DNA of 64,000 bases from Solwaraspora sp. WMMD406. Lineage in GTDB: Bacteria; Actinomycetota; Actinomycetes; Mycobacteriales; Micromonosporaceae. Within the stretch, counting starts at the first letter, position 1, and the number at the start of each line of letters is the position of its first letter. The notes below the pieces were generated by a model. The model searched no databases, was not told the origin of the DNA, and worked only from the letters and a program-made list of their open reading frames with translations. This document shows positions 46,181 through 54,125 of the stretch, piece by piece. A program made the position numbers and the translations under genes. The stretch is taken from NCBI RefSeq assembly GCF_029626025.1, contig NZ_JARUBF010000001.1, forward strand, positions 4,620,001 through 4,684,000. Reading direction: 5' to 3'.

Positions 46181-48270
46181 CGGGCGCTATCCCTGGCCAC
46201 GAGATGTCGTCGGAGCCGGAGGCCGATCTCCAGGACGAACCCGATCCGGAGTCCCTGTGGCTGGACCCGCAGGTCGGTGCGGAGCTGTACGGCGACGGGC
46301 TTTCCGCCTCCTACTCAGGGCTGCGCATCGGTGGGGTGGGCGCTGTCGGCATGGGCAACACGATCAAGATCGTGTACAACCTGGGTCGACCATCGGGGAG
46401 ACCCGTTATCACCGACTTAGTGGGAGTCACCGATCTACTCACGGTGTACGTGCCGACTGCCGCAGACGATGAACTGGCGAGGAAGCTCAGCGAACGATCG
46501 GCGGTGTGTCTGGCTGGCAGGCCCGACACCGGCCGGTTCAGCACCGCGCTCGTGGCGCTGGCCCGACGCCACGGCCCGGACCAGACGCACGAGATCCTGC
46601 TACCCGACGATGTCGAGCCCGGCGTCCTCACCCAGGCCAGCGACAGAACCCTCAAGAAGGATCACGGGTACGTGCTCCGGCTACCGGGCGACACACACAG
46701 CCGGGTGATACCCATGCTCGCAGACCTCTTCCGACGTCGCGAGGCCAGCCTGCTGCTGATCCGTGACGACGAGGGCCGTGTGGGCGGACGGTCCGGTGCC
46801 GAGGTGACGCACCATCCTCCGGAACCGGTGGCTGTCTTCCACGCTCATCTGCATCGTCACCTGCGTGCCATGCCGAGGTCGTCCGAACCGGACCGAGAGC
46901 ATGCCGTCAGCCGGTACCTCCAACACGAAAAGCTCACCGCCGCCCTACACAGCTGCTACGGGCCGCAAGAGGTGGTCTTCATCGCCGAGGCTGTCTGGGC
47001 AGCTCATCCGGCCGGCTCCGAGGACATTGAGCGGATCCTTGACAACTCCCAGCCGCGACGCAGGGTTCGCGCGGCGGAGATCCTCGCGACCAACCAGGAC
47101 GGCACCGGCCACCGCCGGCAACGACGAATCGACCAACACGAGCGGGCTTTCCGGATCGCGTACGCCGTCTTCGCCCGCCGACCGCTGCACTACGTCTTCG
47201 AGGCGGCCAGCCTCCTGCTCGAGGAGATAGACGGCCAGGCCAAACGAGTCGACTGGGGACGGATGGCGCTGCAGTACTCCGTTTCGGAGCTACTCGGCCC
47301 CCTCCTCCAGGTGGATTGGCAGGAAAGCCGCGACGCCACGAACTCCCCCGGTGGATCATCACGCTCGGCGTGGCTGCGCGACGGTGCGATGCGGGGCGCG
47401 ATCATCGAAGTGGCGTGGCACGAGTTCGACAGCACCCGGCCGGCTTTGATCAACTGGCTGAACACGCTGGCGACAAGGGGCGACGAGCCGATGCAGCGCG
47501 CAGCGGCAGAGGCCGCCGGACTACTCGCGCACCACGACTTCCTCCGGGTCTGCACCGAATTGGTCGATGAGTGGGCCGCGTCGCCGAAACGGCGGCTGCG
47601 TCAGGCAGCGGCGTGGACGATGGTCGCGGCGGACATGGGTGGCCAAGTGGGCCACCTTGTCCGTCGGCGGGTCCGTAGTTGGGCTGGTGGCAGGCGCAAC
47701 TACCAGCGGGACGCCGCCGCGCGGGTCTACGCCAGCGGGCTGCGCCAGCCGGACGTCAGTTGGAGCCTGGCCGACCTGCGCCGCATCGCCCAGGACCCGA
47801 TGCAACAGCACACCCGGACCGTGGCCAAAGGCGTGCGCCAGATCTACACCGTGCACAGCGCCGAGCACATCATCGGCGAGCTGGTGAACTGGTCGCAGGA
47901 CCGTCAGCTGCAGCCACATGCCGCCTACGCCCTGATCGAAGTCGCCGAGCACGTGGACGACGACTCCCGTGGCGACGTACCCGACCTGCTGATCAGGTTC
48001 GCGGCGCAGCAAATCGACGGCGGCGGCCTCGTACGGCTCTGGCGGCTGGCGTTGCTCAGTCCGGGCCTTTCCCAGCGGGCGTGGCACACGTTCGGCCAGT
48101 GGCTGGCCAGGGCCGACGCCGATGACACCGTACGCAAGGCAGTCGCCTCGTTGGTCGCGGACCTCGCCGCCGACCCGTCCCTGCACCGTCGGATGGAGTT
48201 CAACCTTGCCCAGCTACCACGGTTCGACAGCGGGCTGCCGCGATGGCTCGACGTCGCGATGAGGAAGTGA
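46177..48270 (+). CDS. P-loop-like/HEAT-like protein carrying the same Gly/Asn motif
   Basis: 697-residue protein. Residues 1-45 are acidic; IGGVGAVGMGNTIKIV at 51-66 repeats the motif at the cyclase C-terminus; 90-200 resemble a degenerate P-loop domain (LAGRPDTGRFSTA at 112-124, with R in place of the Walker Lys, and LLLIRDDEG as Walker B-like); 270-697 are alpha-helical with repeat-like pairs (RAAAEAAGLLAHHDFLRVC, RRLRQAAAWTMVAAD, LQPHAAYALIEVAEHV), suggesting a HEAT-like scaffold or sensor. ATG 46177 overlaps the cyclase stop, so the two are made together. I read it as the receptor or regulator of the cyclase. Confidence 0.65.
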   Translation: MTGAIPGHEMSSEPEADLQDEPDPESLWLDPQVGAELYGDGLSASYSGLRIGGVGAVGMGNTIKIVYNLGRPSGRPVITDLVGVTDLLTVYVPTAADDELARKLSERSAVCLAGRPDTGRFSTALVALARRHGPDQTHEILLPDDVEPGVLTQASDRTLKKDHGYVLRLPGDTHSRVIPMLADLFRRREASLLLIRDDEGRVGGRSGAEVTHHPPEPVAVFHAHLHRHLRAMPRSSEPDREHAVSRYLQHEKLTAALHSCYGPQEVVFIAEAVWAAHPAGSEDIERILDNSQPRRRVRAAEILATNQDGTGHRRQRRIDQHERAFRIAYAVFARRPLHYVFEAASLLLEEIDGQAKRVDWGRMALQYSVSELLGPLLQVDWQESRDATNSPGGSSRSAWLRDGAMRGAIIEVAWHEFDSTRPALINWLNTLATRGDEPMQRAAAEAAGLLAHHDFLRVCTELVDEWAASPKRRLRQAAAWTMVAADMGGQVGHLVRRRVRSWAGGRRNYQRDAAARVYASGLRQPDVSWSLADLRRIAQDPMQQHTRTVAKGVRQIYTVHSAEHIIGELVNWSQDRQLQPHAAYALIEVAEHVDDDSRGDVPDLLIRFAAQQIDGGGLVRLWRLALLSPGLSQRAWHTFGQWLARADADDTVRKAVASLVADLAADPSLHRRMEFNLAQLPRFDSGLPRWLDVAMRK

Positions 48271-48274
48271 CGAC

Positions 48275-49096
48275 ATGACAGATTTCGAGACGCGAGGCTC
48301 CGGTGGTAGGTGGCGTCGGTTCATATCGTGGCTGCTGAGGCCGTGGCACCGGTTGGTCGCGGCGATGAGCGCCCCCGAACCGGAGCTCTCGCCGCCGTCG
48401 CCGCCACCCGCGCCGCCGGGGCGGCTGACCGAACTCCGGGACGCACCGGCACCGATCGTCGTGCCCGCCCGGGGATACCTGTTCGCCTTCCGCGTCCACA
48501 CCAGCTTCGTCTGGTCATCCGAAGGGCTCCCGAGGGAGACGCTCAACGGCTGCGTCAAGATCTTCATACCGTACGCGATCCGGGCGCTGACCCGTCTCGC
48601 CGCCGCCCGCGCCCGCAACGTCGCCGCGCACCAGGCGGAGGAGTTGGAGGTCGAGCTGCAACGCACAATCGATGCCTTCGGACCATTACGGTACGAGTAC
48701 GGCGAGGCGCGAGTGGACTGCCAGGCATGCGTGTCGGTCGAGCTCGACGACCGGGTCAAGCAGGCTGTGCAGCCGTACTGGGAACAGTTGATCAGGCTCG
48801 ACTGCGAGTACGACGTGGACACCAAACGCGCGCAGTACATAGCTCGGATGAGCCGGCAATGGTCGACGATCCTGGAAGATCTCCTCGACAATCCGGTCGC
48901 CGGCGGCGCGGCAACGCTGTCCAACCAGGCTTTGGCCGCCGTCGTGCGAGACTTCCTCGCCGCGCGTAAGGCTGAGGCCGATCAGCTGGCGGACCGCCTC
49001 GCCGAGTACTCACGCAACGGCGCCGGCTACGAGCAAAGCGCCTATTTCGATCTACTCATGGACAAGGCACGCCGTAACGGCTCCTCCAGTTCCTGA
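48275..49096 (+). CDS. Proline-rich hypothetical protein, third gene of the cyclase operon
   Basis: 273-residue protein, ATG 48275 with GAGGAAG upstream, 4 bp after the preceding stop. A basic aromatic N-terminus (RRFISWLLRPWHRLVAAM) may bind membrane; then a PPSPPPAPP linker, a globular part (ARGYLFAFRVHTSFVWSSEG to VSVELDDRVKQAVQPYW) resembling SPFH/band-7-like segments, and a helical end with coiled-coil potential (ALAAVVRDFLAARKAEADQLADRLAEYS). I do not recognise a named family. Co-transcription with the cyclase and P-loop protein suggests it acts in the same system. Confidence 0.6.
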   Translation: MTDFETRGSGGRWRRFISWLLRPWHRLVAAMSAPEPELSPPSPPPAPPGRLTELRDAPAPIVVPARGYLFAFRVHTSFVWSSEGLPRETLNGCVKIFIPYAIRALTRLAAARARNVAAHQAEELEVELQRTIDAFGPLRYEYGEARVDCQACVSVELDDRVKQAVQPYWEQLIRLDCEYDVDTKRAQYIARMSRQWSTILEDLLDNPVAGGAATLSNQALAAVVRDFLAARKAEADQLADRLAEYSRNGAGYEQSAYFDLLMDKARRNGSSSS

Positions 49097-49166
49097 CGAC
49101 CCGATGTGGCTGCGCTGAGCCGTGCCGCTGCCGACCGGCTGGCCGCACGGGACCGACTATGTGTTT

Positions 49167-49207
49167 CGGCGTGATCCCGCTGCATGAGCCTCAGCGGGAT
49201 CACGCCG
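49167..49207. terminator. Perfect 16-bp hairpin (GATCCCG family) after the cyclase operon
   Basis: CGGCGTGATCCCGCTG, 9-nt loop, then its exact complement. It lies 70 bp after the operon stop and would end transcription of both the operon and the convergent zinc-ribbon gene. Shares the GTGATCCCGC/GTTGATCCCG core with 42690-42724. Confidence 0.65.
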
Positions 49208-49282
49208 GATCGCGGTACTACCCCCGTACGCCAGCCGGCCTGTCCGCGCGTCCATCGCGCTCGGCTTGACTGGGCGACCGAG

Positions 49283-49798
49283 CTACACCAGCCAAACCAG
49301 GTCGAGGTCGTCGATGGTGCCGCCGATCCGTACCTCGGCGAGGTAGCGGCGCATCAGCTGGCCGGGGTCGACGGCCTGCTCGATCTGGACCAGCGCGCCC
49401 GGTTCGCGGGTGGCCAGGGCGTGCAGGACGAGCTGTTCGAGTCGTTGGGCGTTGAGCACGGTGAGCCGGCAGCCGCACGGGGAGCCGTACGCCCGGCCGC
49501 CGAGCATCTCCATGCCGGTCAGCGCACGCTCGCAGGCGGCGCAGAACAGCAGCCCGTCGAGCGGGTATTCCGGTCGGTGCCCGCCGGTGCGCGGGGCCGG
49601 CGGCCAGTGTCCGTCGTTGCCGCCACCGCCGCCGGCCCCGCCAGCGCCGGCCGTGGCCGGTCGCGCGCCGCCGTGGCTCCCGGTCTCCCAGCGGTACGGG
49701 GTGTTGCCGCGCGGGTCGGGACGCTCCACGCCGTTGGCGGCCAGGGAACGGACGAGGCGTGGTTCGCGGCCGATCGGCTCACCACGGAACAGGCACAT
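49283..49798 (-). CDS. Zinc-ribbon protein related to recombinase zinc beta ribbon
   Basis: 171-residue protein with CGGAGG 7 nt before ATG 49798. After a Gly-rich linker (about 45-75) is PLDGLLFCAACERALTG, then CGCRLTVLNAQRLEQLVLHAL, the layout of the zinc beta ribbon that follows the catalytic domain in large serine recombinases. No recombinase catalytic domain is present, so this is a stand-alone or remnant version. The end GGTIDDLDLVWLV is compact. Role unknown. Confidence 0.65.
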   Translation of the reverse strand: MCLFRGEPIGREPRLVRSLAANGVERPDPRGNTPYRWETGSHGGARPATAGAGGAGGGGGNDGHWPPAPRTGGHRPEYPLDGLLFCAACERALTGMEMLGGRAYGSPCGCRLTVLNAQRLEQLVLHALATREPGALVQIEQAVDPGQLMRRYLAEVRIGGTIDDLDLVWLV

Positions 49799-50004
49799 GC
49801 TTGACCTCCGTCACGAGTTTCGGATTTTCGGGGTTCGATCCTTGTGGCGGACCACGTTTCCAGTCCTCGTGCGGGAGACTCAATCGCGTACGCCGTCGCC
49901 CGTCCACTGTGATGTGGTGAATTCGGCGGCCGGCCCGGCCAGCGGTTCCCTGGTGAAACATTGGCGCGGGTGGTGGGTGTGTCGGACGAGAGGAAGGTAA
50001 AAGC

Positions 50005-50832
50005 ATGCCGGTCACCGGACCGACTGTGGTGCGCCGTCAGCTGGGGCGACGGTTGCGCCGGCTGCGTGAGGAGGCGGCCCGCACCGAGCAGGAGGTGGAG
50101 CGGGCGAAGGTCTGTTCGCGTACGACGTTGTGGCGGATCGAAAGCGGCAAGTCTCCGGTAAAGATGAACACCGTTCGCGGTTTGTGCTGGTTCTATGGTG
50201 CCGATCCGGAGACGACGGACGCGTTGACCCGGCTGGCCGCCGCGTGTGACGAGCACGGCTGGTGGGAGTCGCATGGGGACGCCGTACCGGATTGGTTCCG
50301 GTTGTATGTCGGCCTCGAAACCGCCGCCACCGAGATCCACAACTACAACCCGGAGCTGATCCACGGCCTGCTGCAGACCCCGGACTACATGCGCGCGGTC
50401 TTCCGCGCCGCCGACCCGCAGGCGACCGAGCAGAAGATCGAAGGTCAGGTCTCACTGCGGCTGGACCGGCAGATCTCCTACTACGACCGCGAGGAGCCGG
50501 CCCGGATCGTCGCAGTCCTGGGTGAAGGCGCGCTGGCCCGCGAGGTCGGCGGGCCGGCAGTGATGGCCGAGCAACGCGCCCACCTGGCCGGGCTGGGTCG
50601 ACGGGTACGGGTGGAGATCCGCGTCCTGCCCTGGTCAGCCGGTGCCCACGCGGCAATGGTCAGCCCGTTCACGCTGCTGGACTTCGCGGACCCGGACGAC
50701 CCGGACATCGCCTACGTCGAGTCCCATGTGGGCGCTCGTTATCTGGAGCGGCCGGAGGAGTTGGCGGAGTACCGTCGAATTTTCCGGCTGATCCGCCAGC
50801 AGTCGGTCCCGATCGAGGAGCATCTGCGATGA
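50005..50832 (+). CDS. XRE-family regulator with DUF5753 domain
   Basis: 275-residue regulator of the type paired with DUF397 proteins in actinobacteria. XRE helix-turn-helix at about 10-70 (LGRRLRRLREEAARTEQEVERAKVCSRTTLWRIESGKSPV), then DUF5753 (about 95-275, YVGLETAATEIHNYNPELIHGLLQTPDYMRAVFR to RRIFRLIRQQS). GAGAGGAAGG precedes ATG 50005. It overlaps the first DUF397 gene by 4 bp. Such pairs affect development and antibiotic production in streptomycetes; the DUF397 partner is thought to act on the regulator. Confidence 0.9.
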   Translation: MPVTGPTVVRRQLGRRLRRLREEAARTEQEVERAKVCSRTTLWRIESGKSPVKMNTVRGLCWFYGADPETTDALTRLAAACDEHGWWESHGDAVPDWFRLYVGLETAATEIHNYNPELIHGLLQTPDYMRAVFRAADPQATEQKIEGQVSLRLDRQISYYDREEPARIVAVLGEGALAREVGGPAVMAEQRAHLAGLGRRVRVEIRVLPWSAGAHAAMVSPFTLLDFADPDDPDIAYVESHVGARYLERPEELAEYRRIFRLIRQQSVPIEEHLR

Positions 50833-51023
50833 AGCCTGACACCCCTTGGTTCACGTCCAGCCGCAGCGGTGGCAACGGTGGCGAGTGCGTCGAGGCACGC
50901 CGGCACGCCGGCCAAGCCGAGGTACGCGACAGCAAAGACCGCACCGGCCCCACCCTCACCTTCACCACCGGCCAGTGGGACACCTTCACCACCGCCCTAC
51001 AAACCGGCACCCTCCCCCACTGA
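50829..51023 (+). CDS. DUF397 protein, copy 1
   Basis: 64-residue DUF397 protein: WFTSSRSGGNGGECVEAR followed by VRDSKDRTGPTLTFTTGQWDTF, the full family pattern. It overlaps the XRE gene as ATGA, the usual arrangement of these regulator-partner pairs. Confidence 0.92.
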   Translation: MKPDTPWFTSSRSGGNGGECVEARRHAGQAEVRDSKDRTGPTLTFTTGQWDTFTTALQTGTLPH

Positions 51024-51120
51024 CCGTTGCCCATCGCCTCGTCCCCCGCCCCAGTCACAGGGGTGGGGGACGCAGCCGTACCTGACGCATAGGTCCACGG
51101 AGCGAGGAGGAGCATCAGCG

Positions 51121-51315
51121 ATGAAGCCTGACACCTCATGGTTCACGTCCAGCCGCAGTGCCGGGAACGGCGGAGCGTGCGTCGAAGCCCGCCGGCACGC
51201 CGGCCAAGCCGAGGTACGCGACAGCAAAGACCGCACCGGCCCCACCCTCACCTTCACCACCGGCCAGTGGGACACCTTCACCACCGCCCTACAGACCGGC
51301 ACCCTCCCCCACTGA
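51121..51315 (+). CDS. DUF397 protein, copy 2 (recent duplicate)
   Basis: 64 residues, nearly identical to copy 1, differing at about three positions near the N-terminus (for example SAGNGGAC for SGGNGGEC). GGAGGAG lies upstream of ATG 51121. The last 45 residues are identical to copy 1, showing a recent duplication or gene conversion. Confidence 0.92.
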   Translation: MKPDTSWFTSSRSAGNGGACVEARRHAGQAEVRDSKDRTGPTLTFTTGQWDTFTTALQTGTLPH

Positions 51316-51391
51316 CCGTTGCCCATCGCCTCGTCCCCACCCCAATCCTCGGGGTGGGGCTGGCACCGCCCCCGCAGCAGGGGCTGCAGCC

Positions 51392-51420
51392 CTTGCTTGC
51401 CGACAACCTCGGCAAGCAAG
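51392..51420. terminator. Hairpin between DUF397 copy 2 and Uma2 gene
   Basis: Perfect 12-bp stem CTTGCTTGCCGA with its complement around the loop CAACC. No T-run. It separates the XRE/DUF397 operon from the Uma2 gene. Confidence 0.55.
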
Positions 51421-51458
51421 TGGGAGACTGGTCACGGCAGCAGTAGGAGGTGTAGCTG

Positions 51459-52022
51459 ATGAGCGTGGCCGTACTTGATCACGTGGGTCCGTGGAGCGAG
51501 GAGGAATACCTCGCGCTGGACGCGAGTCCAAATCGTGTCGAACTGATCGACGGAGGCCTGTGGGTGAGCCCGGCACCAAGCAAGCGTCATCAGCAACTCT
51601 CCTACCTGCTGATGTCCGCGCTGTATCCGGCAGCCCGGTCTGCCGGCCTCCGGGCGTACGAGGCGATCAACGTCAGGCTGCGTACGGATCGGATCGTGAT
51701 TCCGGACCTCGTCGTCGCCGACACCAGCAGCGAAGGATCCGTCACCGACGCTGGCGAGGTCGTGCTGATCTGCGAGATCACCTCGCCGAGCAACGCCGCC
51801 ACCGATCGTCTGCTCAAGATGCAGCTGTACGCCGCAGCCCGAATCTCGTGGTATCTGCTGATTGAGCCGGAGTTGCCGGGCTCGTCGGCGGTAACGCTCC
51901 GGCTGTTCCGGCTCGACGGCGAGCACTACGTCGAGCACGTGACCGCGACCAAGGGCGACGTGTTGACCACCGATCAACCGTTCCCGTTCACGCTCGACAC
52001 GGCCACGCTGGCCGACGAGTAG
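51459..52022 (+). CDS. Uma2-family PD-(D/E)XK-fold protein
   Basis: 187-residue Uma2/DUF820 protein. [22 protein letters not shown] and [36 protein letters not shown] supply the Glu, Asp and Glu-x-x-Ser/Thr residues of a nuclease-like core. These proteins are numerous in actinobacteria and cyanobacteria; nuclease activity has mostly been assumed. GTAGGAGGTGTAGCTG lies just before ATG 51459. Convergent with a membrane gene 12 bp on. Confidence 0.88.
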   Translation: MSVAVLDHVGPWSEEEYLALDASPNRVELIDGGLWVSPAPSKRHQQLSYLLMSALYPAARSAGLRAYEAINVRLRTDRIVIPDLVVADTSSEGSVTDAGEVVLICEITSPSNAATDRLLKMQLYAAARISWYLLIEPELPGSSAVTLRLFRLDGEHYVEHVTATKGDVLTTDQPFPFTLDTATLADE

Positions 52023-52034
52023 ACACCCGCCCGG

Positions 52035-52655
52035 TCAGCGGAAGCCGGCTAGCAGGAAGGCACCGAGGCCAAGCAGGGCCAACGGCAGCGCTGTGGCGAG
52101 GCTGAGGAGCCGGTTGCGGTTGGTCCGGCCGGCCAGGACGATCACCAGTACGCCGAGCACCGCCCGGACCACGACGTGCGGAATCGGATCGGTGCCGTAG
52201 CTCGGTTCGCCGATCCGGCTCGCCTCCAACGCCGCCTCGGTGAAGCACACCGCCCCCGGCAGGGCCGTACCGATGATTTGTCGCCAGCCCGAGCCGCGTG
52301 CCCAGACGCCGCCGACGCCGAAGACGACCCCGGCGAGGACCCCGAAGGCCATCCACAGCGCCGACGTCGGCGACCACATCACCGACCAGTTGTCGCCCTG
52401 GATCAGCGCCGCCGCCACGTAGTAGGCGGGTACGGCGATCACCAGCCCGACGGCGGCACCGGCAGCGGCCCGGAGCCATCCCGTACGGACCCAGTAGCCG
52501 AAGAAGAACGCGGCAACCGCCCACACCGCCGACGAGTTGCCCAGGTCGGCCAAGGGCCACCAGGGCATGAACTTGATCCATACGAAGTCGACGAACCCCA
52601 GCAGGAAGCCGCCGACCACCGCGACGAGCGCGACGCGCCGATTGTCCGGATACAT
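52035..52655 (-). CDS. Hypothetical six-TM membrane protein
   Basis: 206-residue membrane protein with about six helices (for example RVALVAVVGGFLLGFVDFVWI, ALWMAFGVLAGVVFGVGGVWA and ATALPLALLGLGAFLLAGF). A short hydrophilic loop WPLADLGNSSAVW follows the first helix. DUF6518-like proteins have this shape but I do not assign a function. ATG 52655 gives the natural N-terminus (MYPDNRR). Confidence 0.72.
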   Translation of the reverse strand: MYPDNRRVALVAVVGGFLLGFVDFVWIKFMPWWPLADLGNSSAVWAVAAFFFGYWVRTGWLRAAAGAAVGLVIAVPAYYVAAALIQGDNWSVMWSPTSALWMAFGVLAGVVFGVGGVWARGSGWRQIIGTALPGAVCFTEAALEASRIGEPSYGTDPIPHVVVRAVLGVLVIVLAGRTNRNRLLSLATALPLALLGLGAFLLAGFR

Positions 52656-52778
52656 GCTGTCGGACCATACCGTGCCGCACACGCGACCGCTCCCCGCCGG
52701 CACGCCGCCCAGCTGCACCGCACTCGACCACTCTCCGGTACGGCACCGAGCGCTCACCCTCTCCTACAGAACGTCACA

Positions 52779-52820
52779 AGGCGGCAGAGGGATGGACCAA
52801 CGTCCACCCCTCTGCCGCCT
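52779..52820. terminator. Strong hairpin at the distal end of the CRISPR array
   Basis: 19-bp stem with one G-T type mismatch around the loop CAAC (AGGCGGCAGAGGGATGGAC and its complement). It would terminate the array transcript, which runs on the minus strand. Confidence 0.6.
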
Positions 52821-52825
52821 CATCG

Positions 52826-52863
52826 GCCTCCCAGACGCCCGTAGGCGTGACGTGTTCCCGAAC
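52826..52863 (-). repeat. Degenerate CRISPR repeat at the distal end
   Basis: Contains ACGCCCGTAGGCGTGACGTG and TTCCCGAAC, matching the array repeat with several changes. About 40 bases further on, 52904-52937 (CATCCGCCCGTAGCCGACAC...) may be a second, more decayed copy. The array is eroding at this end, so it is the old end. Confidence 0.6.
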
Positions 52864-52950
52864 GATGGGCAAGAGCAACAGGTGCTCCGCGCCCGAGAGT
52901 TGCCATCCGCCCGTAGCCGACACGCCACGGTTTAACCGCATGGCGCACAG

Positions 52951-53913
52951 GTTTCAATACGCCCTTGGGCGTGACGTGGTTTCTGACTTTGGGTACCCCG
53001 TAGTTTCGTTGTCAGTCCCCCTGTTTCAATACGCCCTTGGGCGTGACGTGGTTTCTGACGGCCGGCCCCGCGTCGCCCTGTTCCCCCGAGCAACGGAGTT
53101 TCAATACGCCCTTGGGCGTGACGTGTTCTGACCTGCGACCGACCCCTGACCCGCCCCCGTCTGAGGCAAATGTTTCAATACGCCCTTGGGCGTGACGTGG
53201 TTTCTGACTGCCCTGTGGGGGCTGCTGTGAGGTGGCGGCAGATTCGGGCCCGCGTTGCAATACGCCCTTGGGCGTGACGTGGTTTCTGACTCAGGCGACG
53301 ACGCGCAGGCTAAAAAGCATTCCCCGGACTGCGGTTTCAATACGCCCTTGGGCGTGACGTGGTTTCTGACCCATCATTGGAGGAGGAATCTATGACCACA
53401 GATGAGTTGTGTTTCAATACGCCCTTGGGCGTGACGTGGTTTCTGACGCTGCGTTTGCGATGGTGTACGTGATCAACATCGGATGCCGCAAGTTTCAATA
53501 CGCCCTTGGGCGTGACGTGGTTTCTGACCATCCGCTCGCGCCGATGCCGGCCGCGAACCGTGCCGCGCGTTTCAATACGCCCTTGGGCGTGACGTGGTTT
53601 CTGACCCGACGTCGACGACCAGATCGCCGCCCTGAAGTCGGTGGTTTCAATACGCCCTTGGGCGTGACGTGGTTTCTGACGTGAGTCCGGCGCCACGTTG
53701 GTGCTCGATCCGCCCGGCGGGTTTCAATACGCCCTTGGGCGTGACGTGGTTTCTGACTGGACCGACATCACCGCCTGGCTGCAGGGCTCCACTCCGGTGT
53801 TTCAATACGCCCTTGGGCGTGACGTGGTTTCTGACCTGGTGTAGAGGTTCAGGTTTCGAGCGCTGCAAACTCTCAGGTTTCAATACGCCCTTGGGCGTGA
53901 CGTGGTTTCTGAC
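52951..53913 (-). CRISPR. CRISPR array, 13 repeats and 12 spacers
   Basis: 37-nt repeat beginning GTTTCAATACGCCC on the plus strand, with inner palindrome ACGCCC-TT-GGGCGT and ending TGGTTTCTGAC. Repeats start at 52951, 53023, 53098, 53172, 53254, 53334, 53411, 53492, 53569, 53644, 53721, 53799 and 53877; spacers are 35-45 nt. Repeat 3 lacks two bases and repeat 5 has GTTGCAAT; both defects lie toward the left. With cas2-cas1 to the right and decay at the left, the leader is on the right and transcription is on the minus strand, giving a repeat that ends ATTGAAAC, a typical 8-nt crRNA handle of type I and III systems. Cas6 nearby would cut the hairpin. Confidence 0.97.
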
Positions 53914-54125
53914 CCTACCCCGCTGGGCGGGTCTGTGACCAGGGCAGACGCAGGGCTGCTGCACGGCGACCTCTGCAGCTCCACACTCGACGGGTGACGC
54001 AGATCACTTTTTCAGACGTTTCTGCAGGTCAGCGACTTGCACGGCGCAGGGCGGATTTGCATGATCACCTAACCAGGCCCGACTTGTCGCCGTCTGGTCA
54101 CCATCAGCGCCTCGCGTACCTTGTG
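53914..54125 (-). promoter_or_regulatory. Probable CRISPR leader
   Basis: 212 bp between the last repeat and cas2 with no gene. It holds an A/T-rich patch (CACTTTTTCAGACGTTTCTG at 54006-54025). Its position between the young end of the array and cas2 marks it as leader and promoter region. Confidence 0.55.

Larger units (their letters stand above)
50829..51350. repeat. 292-bp-period duplication covering the DUF397 genes
   Basis: The block starting at 50829 recurs from 51121 with period 292 bp, including the coding part and the downstream TGACCGTTGCCCATCGCC segment (51021 and 51313 onward). The two intergenic parts then diverge. Confidence 0.85.

Noticed and set aside
52847-53964. Several open frames through the CRISPR array repeating NTPLGVTWFLT or ETTSRPRAY
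   Set aside because: They are translations of the 37-nt repeats, not genes.
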